From CAVUCE01 sp963739985 (lineage in GTDB: Bacteria; Bacteroidota; Ignavibacteria; Ignavibacteriales; Ignavibacteriaceae): a DNA stretch of 8,645 nt. Under the pieces are notes generated by a model, which was not told where the DNA came from, did no database searches, and saw only the letters and a program-made list of their open reading frames with translations. The position numbers and the translations under genes are program-made. Shown here piece after piece: positions 1 to 5,769 of this stretch (its first letter is position 1; each line of letters opens with the position of its first letter). The stretch lies in the NCBI GenBank assembly GCA_963739985.1, contig CAVUCE010000017.1:1-8645 (forward strand), read 5' to 3'.

Positions 1-1496
1 CACTTTGTGAAATCTTCTATATTTTGACCTACACTTGCTTTTTCCAATGCGCTCATATAGTCATTCCTTTTTTCAACAGGAATAATTGTCCAAGGATAAC
101 CGCCGGAGGCAAGCATTACATTCATTAAGAACCTTGCCATTCTTCCGTTGCCATCCATATAAGGATGTATATAAACAAATACAAAATGACCTAATACAGC
201 TCTGACAGCCGGTTCATTTTCATTATGTAGCATTTCGAAAAATGACGGCATTGCATCCCTAACTCCATCAGGGTTAAGAGGAATATGAAAAGAATTACTA
301 ATAAAAACCTGGCTGTTTCTGTATCCGGCAAGATCGGCTCTTCGTATCAATCCCGCAGCTACAGTTGGCGAAAACATTTCTCTATACCAGTCCCCATGAT
401 CGTCATCTATCACTTTACCCGGGTTTTTTCCACTAAAAACTTTTTCTATGCTTTTTTTCACTTCTTCAAAAGCAAGATAATAACCTCTGGCAGCTAATGC
501 ATCCTTTCCGTGTTTATCAATCTTATTTGTTTGATGATTCCAGTTTCCGCTTTTTACATGTTCAATTAATTCGGTTGTTACTTTATAACCTTCTATCGAT
601 AAAGAATTGTATGCATCACTTTTATAATTATCATCTACAAGCTTCATATATCCGGCTTTGTCTTTCGGTATTCCCGGAGGTTGTGGAAAATGTTTAAGTA
701 CAGTTTCCCGCATTTGCTGCCACATTATATTTATTCTGTTAATATAAGGCGAAACTGTTTTTTTTGTAAATGAAAATTGTATTTTTCTTTCAAATGGATC
801 ATTTTCTCTAACATCATATCCTACGGATTTCATCGTTTTGATAATAGCATCAGCAATTCTTTCGTTACCAATATTTCTAAATGCGCCGGCCAACCGTCCA
901 GCCACAGTACTATTTCCTCCCTCAAGAAGCGGTGACAGTATTTCTGAAGCATCCCTTACAGTTGACAAAGCTGTTCGAACATCTGTTGAATTTTTGGTAA
1001 AAAAGTTTTGGGTGCATGCTATAAGCGCTGTTGGTAATGAAAAAATTTGTATTCCATTTTTCTCTACAATTTCTTTAGCGTCCGGCATTGTTAATTTAGC
1101 ATCTAAAAGTGAGGTATCATGCATAAGCGAGGTTACATTATTTCCAGCTTTTTGAGATCGAATTATAAGTTGTTTTGGTATAGTCCAATTTCCGCTATGG
1201 ATAGATATTGATTGCTCAGGTGAAACACACCAATCTTTATTAAATCTGTCATTTAGATATACATTGCAAAATTTCCAGAAAGATGCATACCAAGATGTTG
1301 TGTCTCCTTTCATTTCTTTTGGGTGACTTGACACATACCAGCCTTTCATAACTTCCTGAATAAAACCATTTTTAAGAAGAATAACTCTCTCGCTTCTTGA
1401 TAATGAGCTAGTCTTTATTATGGCTACTCCATTCTCATCTTGAATTTTTTTTAATACTTCAAGCGCCTTTGCTAATTTTTCTTCAGGTGTTGCCAT
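1..1496 (-). CDS. Fic family protein with N-terminal AbiEi-like winged-helix domain (C-terminus outside window)
   Basis: An uninterrupted frame of 498 codons runs from ATG at 1496 off the left edge. Residues 444-452 read HPYMDGNGR, the Fic active-site loop (HxFx[D/E]GNGR), complete with the catalytic His and the phosphate-binding Gly-Asn-Gly-Arg. Fic enzymes usually transfer AMP or another nucleotide group to a target hydroxyl. Residues 298-303 (SLSIEG) match the S/TxxxE[G/N] inhibitory motif. Lying ahead of the Fic core, it marks a self-inhibited class II arrangement. Residues 1-60 look like the winged helix of AbiEi-type antitoxins: a helical stretch, then LLKNGFIQEVMKGWYVSS as the wing. 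Enzyme and putative DNA-binding domain are thus in one chain. Upstream sits a 24-bp direct-repeat array that could be its operator. The start is chosen because the domain begins there and the array lies just before it. No strong ribosome binding site is seen. The protein target is unknown. Fic identity is firm; the AbiEi resemblance is by eye. Confidence 0.93.
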   Translation of the reverse strand, partial: MATPEEKLAKALEVLKKIQDENGVAIIKTSSLSRSERVILLKNGFIQEVMKGWYVSSHPKEMKGDTTSWYASFWKFCNVYLNDRFNKDWCVSPEQSISIHSGNWTIPKQLIIRSQKAGNNVTSLMHDTSLLDAKLTMPDAKEIVEKNGIQIFSLPTALIACTQNFFTKNSTDVRTALSTVRDASEILSPLLEGGNSTVAGRLAGAFRNIGNERIADAIIKTMKSVGYDVRENDPFERKIQFSFTKKTVSPYINRINIMWQQMRETVLKHFPQPPGIPKDKAGYMKLVDDNYKSDAYNSLSIEGYKVTTELIEHVKSGNWNHQTNKIDKHGKDALAARGYYLAFEEVKKSIEKVFSGKNPGKVIDDDHGDWYREMFSPTVAAGLIRRADLAGYRNSQVFISNSFHIPLNPDGVRDAMPSFFEMLHNENEPAVRAVLGHFVFVYIHPYMDGNGRMARFLMNVMLASGGYPWTIIPVEKRNDYMSALEKASVGQNIEDFTK

Positions 1497-1515
1497 TATA
1501 TTTTTCTATTAAGAG

Positions 1516-1604
1516 TATAGTTTATTCTGCTGTGCAAGTTATAGTTTATATTGCCGTGCTATTTATAGTTCATTCTGTTGTGTAATCTATAGTTTATTTT
1601 GTCC
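1516..1604 (-). repeat. 24-bp tandem direct repeats upstream of the Fic gene (3.7 copies), candidate operator array
   Basis: Three full 24-bp units (1516-1539, 1540-1563, 1564-1587) and a 17-bp partial unit (1588-1604) lie head to tail with no spacers. On the Fic coding strand the shared core is roughly CACRRCARAATRAACTATA, and every unit ends in AACTATA. The array ends 19 bp before the Fic ATG, where promoter elements should be, and the final AACTATACT could serve as a -10-like sequence. The location and the winged helix in the Fic protein suggest an autoregulatory operator. That role is inference; the repeat structure is directly visible. Confidence 0.85.
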
Positions 1605-1663
1605 AAACGCAATTATTAACCGAGAGGAATTTTGTTCCTGGTTTTCCAATCTAGTTATAATTA

Positions 1664-2086
1664 TCAACCATCCACGATGGATTTGTAGGCGCCGGTTAGG
1701 TTTCGCGGTAATATTTTTGCAAATATTGTGTAGGCGTCCACAGCTTTTGTGTCAGCATGAGGCCATTCTTTCCCGCCGCGAAGGAATTCTTCCACAAGTA
1801 GGGGAATATCGAAGTTGAAAATATTGTATCCGGCAACATCGCAGTTGGAAAATAATTTATGTGCTTCTTCTACTTTATCCTTGAAAAACAGCCAGTCTTT
1901 AACAACTGAATCTTTAATGTCGTGTATGGCGGTTGATGCCCGGGTTAAAACGAAAGTTTATATTTGTTTGGTTCCATCCGGATTAACGGAGAAGGTTGAA
2001 AGATCGATAATGCGATCTTTTGCAGTATCAAGTCCTGTTGACTCAATATCGAAGAATATAAGCGGGCGAATTAGTTTTAAAGTCAT
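1664..2086 (-). pseudogene. Decayed DnaQ-like 3'-5' exonuclease (DEDD superfamily)
   Basis: From ATG at 2086 the frame reads MTLKLIRPLIFFDIESTGLD, in which FDIESTGL is the Exo I motif carrying the catalytic DxE pair (D13, E15). A TAA at 1958-1960 stops it after 42 residues. The same frame then resumes with clear family sequence, including VAGYNIFNFDIPLL (Exo II, NxxxFD) and a stretch resembling DTKAVDAYTIFAKILPRNLTGAYK, and ends at TGA 1664. About six to eight codons seem missing just after the stop, where homologs carry a PGxPIPxEA-like segment before the xVHGI motif. The C-terminal Exo III motif (HxxxxD), which supplies catalytic residues, is absent because the homology ends at GAYK. With a nonsense codon, an internal deletion and a lost 3' end, it cannot make an active enzyme. 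The parent gene would have been a small free-standing proofreading-type exonuclease. Confidence 0.85.
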
Positions 2087-2201
2087 GGGTAAATATATGG
2101 AATATTTTTTAAGTAGGGGAATATTTAACCTTGTTATGCGGGGGAAGTCTTTGCTTACCCTACTTATCTTGTGGGATTTTAGAGTAGTGCTGGTGTACTT
2201 T

Positions 2202-2232
2202 GTATAGAGCCATCAAAATATGGTGTTTCTAC
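2202..2232. repeat. Degenerate copy of the GTAG-GACACCA palindromic repeat family
   Basis: Left arm GTATAGAGCCAT and right arm ATGGTGTTTCTAC are imperfect reverse complements around a short AT-rich centre. Outer ends (GTA...TAC) and the inner ACCAT/ATGGT-like core resemble the better-preserved copies at 5268, 5413 and 7600. It is the most decayed member, so membership is tentative. Confidence 0.45.
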
Positions 2233-2251
2233 GAATTTTTATCTTATTAAT

Positions 2252-2380
2252 TCATGTTACGCAAAAAGGTCATTCTAAATGAAATGAAGAATCTTAAAGT
2301 AGAGACTTTTGCAAATTTAAGAGATATTTCCCCGCACTAGGCGGGTCAATATGACCAAAACATATATTTGCGTAACATGA
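2252..2380. repeat. Nested inverted-repeat element (MITE/REP-like), about 129 bp
   Basis: Perfect 14-bp outer arms, TCATGTTACGCAAA (2252-2265) and its reverse complement (2367-2380), enclose a second pair, GGTCAT (2268-2273) and ATGACC (2351-2356). The inside begins GGTCATTCTAAATGAAATGA and continues GAAGAATCTT. This resembles a dispersed bacterial repeat of the form GTCATTCTGAA(C/T)GAAGTGAAGAATCT, from memory of such repeats. There is no open frame inside, so it would be non-autonomous. No clear target-site duplication was found. It could be a small transposable element, or a hairpin-forming repeat that landed inside another one. Confidence 0.6.
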
Positions 2381-2625
2381 GTTATTAAATAACTTTTATG
2401 GGAATCGCTGTTTTTTTAATTCTTTTAAAAAATCAATTTTCTGATGTATCATATTCAGTTTTTGAGTTTTCTCCGCTGTTCATTAATAGATAGCAGTTGA
2501 ATAATGTATTATTAAAATAAGTGGACCAATTAATAAATTAGAACGATTTTAAGATCATCAGATTAATTTTTATATTTAATGTAGAATCAATTCAACTTTC
2601 AAATCATAATGCCGCGGGCGGGAAA

Positions 2626-5241
2626 ATGTTTAAAAATATCATCGCTACGATTTTTCTTTCATTACTTATTATTTTTACATGCTTTTCACAAACTCAAAAT
2701 TCTTTTAGAATTGAACTTAAAAAGAACTGGGAAATAGAATCTTCAAAAAAAACTGGATCACAAGGGGAAGATATTTCCAGGGCGAATTTTCAGACTAAAG
2801 ATTGGTATCCCGCTGAAGTTCCTACAACAGTATTGGGAACCCTGGTAAAAGACAAAGTATATACAAATATTTTCTATTCCAAAAATCTTGATAAAATTCC
2901 GACAGAACAATTTGATTCTCCGTGGTGGTACAGAACAGAATTTAAAGTTCCGGATAAAAATAATGCGAGAACTGTGAAACTTTTGTTTAACGGAATTAAT
3001 TATCGTGCAAATATCTGGATAAACGGAATCCAAATCGCAAAGTCGGATACTACAGAAGGATGTTACCGCCGGTTTGAAATAGATGTAAGCAAGTATGTGA
3101 AACCCGGTGAAAAAAATGCGCTTGCTGTTGAAGTTATTCCGCCCGTTAAAGGAGAACCTACAATGGGTTTTGTCGATTGGAATCCTCGTCCGCCGGACCA
3201 CAACATGGGATTATGGAGAAGTGTTTATCTAGAATTTGCCGGAGATGTTTCAATTAACTTTCCTTTCGTAAGAAGCAAAGTTGATACGGTTACTCTGAAA
3301 AAAGCCGAGCTTACGGTTTCTGCGGAAATTCAAAATAATAAAAGTGAAATAGTTGAAGGAGTTTTAACCGGTAAAATCGGCTCTATAACTTTTTCCCAAA
3401 GTGTTTCTCTTAATCCTAATGAAACTAAATTAGTAACTTTTACTCCACAAAATTATAAACAGTTGAAGATTAAAAATCCCAGATTGTGGTGGACTCATGA
3501 TTTCGGAAAACCGGAATTATATTCTTTAACTTTATCTTTTAAAAGCCATAATAAAATATCAGACGAGAGAAATATTAAGTTTGGAATTCGTCAGGTTACA
3601 GATTATTTCACTTCGCAGGGATTAAGAGGCTACAAACTAAACGGTAAAAAGATTTTAATACGCGGCGGCGGATGGACGGACCAATTGCTGCTGGATAATT
3701 CCAGTCAGAATCTTAAATATCAAATTGAATATGCAAAACATCTTGACCTGAATACAATACGTTTAGAAGGGTTTTGGGGAGAAGATCAGGAGATTTATAA
3801 TCTTTGCGATGAAAACGGAATACTAATTATGGTTGGCTGGAGTGCGCAGTGGGAATGGGAAGGTGTATTCGGTAAACCGGCTGATGAATACGGAGGCATA
3901 AAATCTCCAGAAGATATGAAGGTAGTTTCCGAATCTTTTAAAGATCAAATTAAATGGCTGAGAAATCATCCTTCAATATTTTTATGGCTATACGGAAGCG
4001 ACAAAATACCGCGACCGGTTCTTGAAAAAAAATATTTAGCAATCTTAAAAAAAGATGATCCGACAAGGCCGTCTGTCGCATCGGCACGCGAACATATAAG
4101 TGAATTATCCGGAAAAACAGCAGTAAAAATGCGCGGGCCTTATGATTATGAACCCCCAAATTATTGGTATATCGATACCGCATACGGCGGTGCTTTTGGA
4201 TTCAATACGGAAACCGGACCCGGACCTCAAGTTCCTCCTATTGAGAGTTTAAAGAAAATGATACCGGAAGATTCACTTTGGCCAATAAACGGTGAGTGGT
4301 ATTATCATTGCAGCAGAGGAATGTTTAAGGATCTCAATAGATATAATGAGGCTATCGAAAACCGGTTAGGGAAATCCACAAATTTAAATGATTATGAAAG
4401 AAAAGCCCAGTACACAAACTACGAAGCTATGCGGGCGATGTTTGAAGCGTTCGGCGCGAATAAATTTATGTCTACAGGGGTTATTCAATGGATGTATAAT
4501 TCAGCCTGGCCCAATCTGTGGTGGCAGCTTTACGATTATTATTTAATGCCTAACGGTGCGTTTTACGGCGCAAAAAAAGCGGATGAACCGGTTCATATTC
4601 AGTACAATTATAAAAATAACTCAGTGGATATTGTAAATAACACGTTGAAAAAATACGGCAATTTATCCGGCAGAGTTTCAGTGTTGAATTTTAATCTGGA
4701 GAAAAAGTTTGCAAAGGAAGTTAACTTTAAAATTGATTCAAACGAATCGAAACAGATTATAAAAATTCCGGCGATTGACAATTTGAGTAAAACTTATTTT
4801 GTGGATTTAAAATTATATAACCAAAAAGGAATAATCAGTTCCAACTTCTATTGTTTATCCACTCAACAAGATGAACTAGATACAGCAAAAACTACATGGT
4901 ATGTTACACCGGAAAAACAATACGCAGATTTAAAGGAATTAAATAATCTAAAAGAGATAAGTTTAGATGTAAAATCAAATTTTAAGTCGGAGGAGAATAA
5001 GGAATTATTAACCGCAGAGGTTAAAAATAATTCTGATGAATTAGCTTTCATGGTAATAGTAACCGTAACTTCAGGGGAAAAAGATAATCCTGTTCTCCCG
5101 GTATTTCTTGAGGATAATTATATAACTCTGCTGCCGGGAGAGAGCAGAACTATAAAAGGTTATGTTTACAAAAGTGATCTTAAAAATGAAAAACCTATGC
5201 TGAGAGTTTCAGGATGGAATGTGAAAACTGATTATCATTAG
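2626..5241 (+). CDS. Secreted glycoside hydrolase family 2 protein, exo-beta-D-glucosaminidase (CsxA)-like
   Basis: An 871-residue enzyme predicted to remove sugar residues from the non-reducing end of a beta-linked polysaccharide. An N-terminal signal peptide (residues 1-21, hydrophobic core IIATIFLSLLIIF, likely cut after FSQ) sends it to the periplasm or outside. Domains in order: jelly-roll sugar-binding domain (about 30-205, ending DWNPRPPDHNMGLWRSVYL), Ig-like domain (210-325), TIM barrel (about 330-640) and C-terminal Ig-like region (655-871). Where most family 2 enzymes have NE as acid/base, this one has YGSD with Asp459. FNTET carries the likely nucleophile Glu529. The same Asp/Glu pair at similar spacing (D469/E541) is known for the exo-glucosaminidase CsxA, so chitosan-type oligomers are the best substrate guess; mannosides or other sugars remain possible. 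There is no type IX sorting domain. ATG 2626 is preferred because the signal peptide begins there. It stands alone, with a palindrome 26 bp after its stop. It appears intact. Confidence 0.9.
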   Translation: MFKNIIATIFLSLLIIFTCFSQTQNSFRIELKKNWEIESSKKTGSQGEDISRANFQTKDWYPAEVPTTVLGTLVKDKVYTNIFYSKNLDKIPTEQFDSPWWYRTEFKVPDKNNARTVKLLFNGINYRANIWINGIQIAKSDTTEGCYRRFEIDVSKYVKPGEKNALAVEVIPPVKGEPTMGFVDWNPRPPDHNMGLWRSVYLEFAGDVSINFPFVRSKVDTVTLKKAELTVSAEIQNNKSEIVEGVLTGKIGSITFSQSVSLNPNETKLVTFTPQNYKQLKIKNPRLWWTHDFGKPELYSLTLSFKSHNKISDERNIKFGIRQVTDYFTSQGLRGYKLNGKKILIRGGGWTDQLLLDNSSQNLKYQIEYAKHLDLNTIRLEGFWGEDQEIYNLCDENGILIMVGWSAQWEWEGVFGKPADEYGGIKSPEDMKVVSESFKDQIKWLRNHPSIFLWLYGSDKIPRPVLEKKYLAILKKDDPTRPSVASAREHISELSGKTAVKMRGPYDYEPPNYWYIDTAYGGAFGFNTETGPGPQVPPIESLKKMIPEDSLWPINGEWYYHCSRGMFKDLNRYNEAIENRLGKSTNLNDYERKAQYTNYEAMRAMFEAFGANKFMSTGVIQWMYNSAWPNLWWQLYDYYLMPNGAFYGAKKADEPVHIQYNYKNNSVDIVNNTLKKYGNLSGRVSVLNFNLEKKFAKEVNFKIDSNESKQIIKIPAIDNLSKTYFVDLKLYNQKGIISSNFYCLSTQQDELDTAKTTWYVTPEKQYADLKELNNLKEISLDVKSNFKSEENKELLTAEVKNNSDELAFMVIVTVTSGEKDNPVLPVFLEDNYITLLPGESRTIKGYVYKSDLKNEKPMLRVSGWNVKTDYH

Positions 5242-5267
5242 TTATGAATTAAGATCCATAATAGCTA

Positions 5268-5295
5268 GTAGAGACGCCATATATGGCGTCTCTAC
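5268..5295. repeat. Perfect 28-bp palindrome, possible bidirectional terminator hairpin
   Basis: GTAGAGACGCCATA followed directly by its exact reverse complement. It lies 26 bp after the glycosidase stop codon and is followed on the plus strand by GAACTTTAATTATTTT, a weak T-rich tail, so it could end that transcript. It shares the outer GTAG and inner GAC-CC layout with the palindromes at 5413 and 7600 but has a different core, suggesting a variant of the same family. The terminator role is inference. Confidence 0.75.
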
Positions 5296-5299
5296 GAAC

Positions 5300-5368
5300 T
5301 TTAATTATTTTAGTAATCATTTTCTTGATTTGTGAAAATTTACCTCTTGCAATTTTATTATAATAAAT
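5300..5368 (-). pseudogene. Remnant of a second type IX secretion C-terminal sorting domain
   Basis: Read on the minus strand, 23 codons encode IYYNKIARGKFSQIKKMI followed by TKIIK. This lines up with the end of the neighbouring intact sorting domain (GIYFYRLTSGNFTQIKKMILYKIIFK). Similarity also holds at DNA level: about 90 bp here and at about 5430-5525 align, palindrome included. Upstream of this stretch the similarity stops, so only the last strands of the domain survive. It has no start codon or body and reads through into the 5268 palindrome. It is either a partial tandem duplication of the adjacent gene's 3' end or the last trace of a deleted second cargo gene. Confidence 0.75.
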
Positions 5369-5394
5369 TCTAAATAATGGAGACAGCAAGAGAA

Positions 5395-5439
5395 GGGGGC
5401 ACCAAGGTTTGATAGGGACACCAAGGTTTGGTGTCCCTA
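5395..5439. repeat. Palindromic repeat GGACACCAAGG-type with an adjoining half copy
   Basis: TAGGGACACCAA (5413-5424) and its exact reverse complement TTGGTGTCCCTA (5428-5439) form a 12-bp stem with a 3-base loop. A half copy, GGGGGCACCAAGGTTT (5395-5410), sits just before it in direct orientation. A 19-bp core identical to that of the 7600 copy shows a common origin. The outer end of the right arm supplies the TAG stop codon (5437-5439) of the type IX sorting-domain frame, so this repeat defines the C-terminus of that protein. It may also act as the transcript's terminator hairpin. Confidence 0.85.
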
Positions 5440-5769
5440 CAGCAATTTAAAAATTATTTTATAGAGTATCATTTTCTTAATCTGCGTGAAATTGCCGCTT
5501 GTTAGCCGATAAAAATAAATTCCGCTTGAAAGATTACTTGAGTTGAATTGAACTTTATGATTTCCAGCCTCTTGCATTCCATTAACCAAAGTTGCAACTT
5601 CTTTACCTATTGAATTATATACTTTCAGTTCAACATTGTTTGATTTAGGAATTGAATAACTAATCTCAGTCGATGGATTGAACGGGTTGGGGAAGTTCTG
5701 AGATAGGGAATAATCAACCGGCTGTTCTAAGTCTAACTTCAACAACTTTTGAGTATTCGAATTTTCCAT
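5437..5769 (-). CDS. Type IX secretion C-terminal sorting domain of the beta-helix protein, displaced by a frameshift
   Basis: This frame encodes the C-terminal part of the protein at 5714-7264, not a separate gene. The real portion starts at about 5730 (LEQPVDYSLSQN) and contains QNFPNPFNPSTEISYSIP, the type A type IX signature. It continues with LKVYNSIGKEVATLV, a GNHKVQFNSSNLSSGIYFYRL stretch (given here in parts: GNHKVQF, NSSNLSSGIYFYRL) and the Lys-rich end TQIKKMILYK. Such domains route proteins through the type IX system and are cut off or anchored at the cell surface. The ATG at 5769 is internal to the other frame and has no signal peptide, so independent expression would give a useless cytoplasmic fragment. 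The last six residues (IIFKLL) extend past the usual Lys end and stop inside a palindromic repeat. Confidence 0.85.
   Translation of the reverse strand: MENSNTQKLLKLDLEQPVDYSLSQNFPNPFNPSTEISYSIPKSNNVELKVYNSIGKEVATLVNGMQEAGNHKVQFNSSNLSSGIYFYRLTSGNFTQIKKMILYKIIFKLL

Larger units (their letters stand above)
2087..2625. other. 539-bp intergenic region with palindromic elements, no gene seen
   Basis: No frame here shows a recognisable protein. The left part holds a degenerate palindrome (2202-2232) and a nested inverted-repeat element (2252-2380), described separately. Beside the latter is a 13-bp odd palindrome, GTTATTAAATAAC (2381-2393). The remaining 230 bp up to the glycosidase start are AT-rich and should carry its promoter, but I could not pick a convincing pair of promoter boxes. 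Confidence 0.6.

Noticed and set aside
285..1155. Plus-strand open frames at 285-497, 497-697 and 838-1155
   Set aside because: They lie antisense to the intact Fic gene, whose motifs and uninterrupted frame are decisive; they show no protein-like features.
1516..1604. CRISPR array interpretation of the 24-bp repeats
   Set aside because: The units abut with no spacers and are imperfect along their whole length, so they are tandem repeats and not a CRISPR array.
1625..1639. AGGAA/TTCCT hairpin between the exonuclease relic and the repeat array
   Set aside because: A 5-bp stem without a T-run on either strand is too weak to call a terminator.
1815..2207. Plus-strand 130-residue frame
   Set aside because: It is antisense to the exonuclease relic, which carries recognisable Exo I and Exo II motifs on the other strand.
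2640..2690. Lipoprotein signal in the glycosidase (FTC near residue 19)
   Set aside because: IFTC lacks the usual small residues before Cys of a lipobox, and a standard cleavage after FSQ fits better.
2758..5051. Minus-strand frames at 2758-3201, 3950-4183 and 4863-5051
   Set aside because: Antisense to the glycosidase gene with no recognisable domain or start context.
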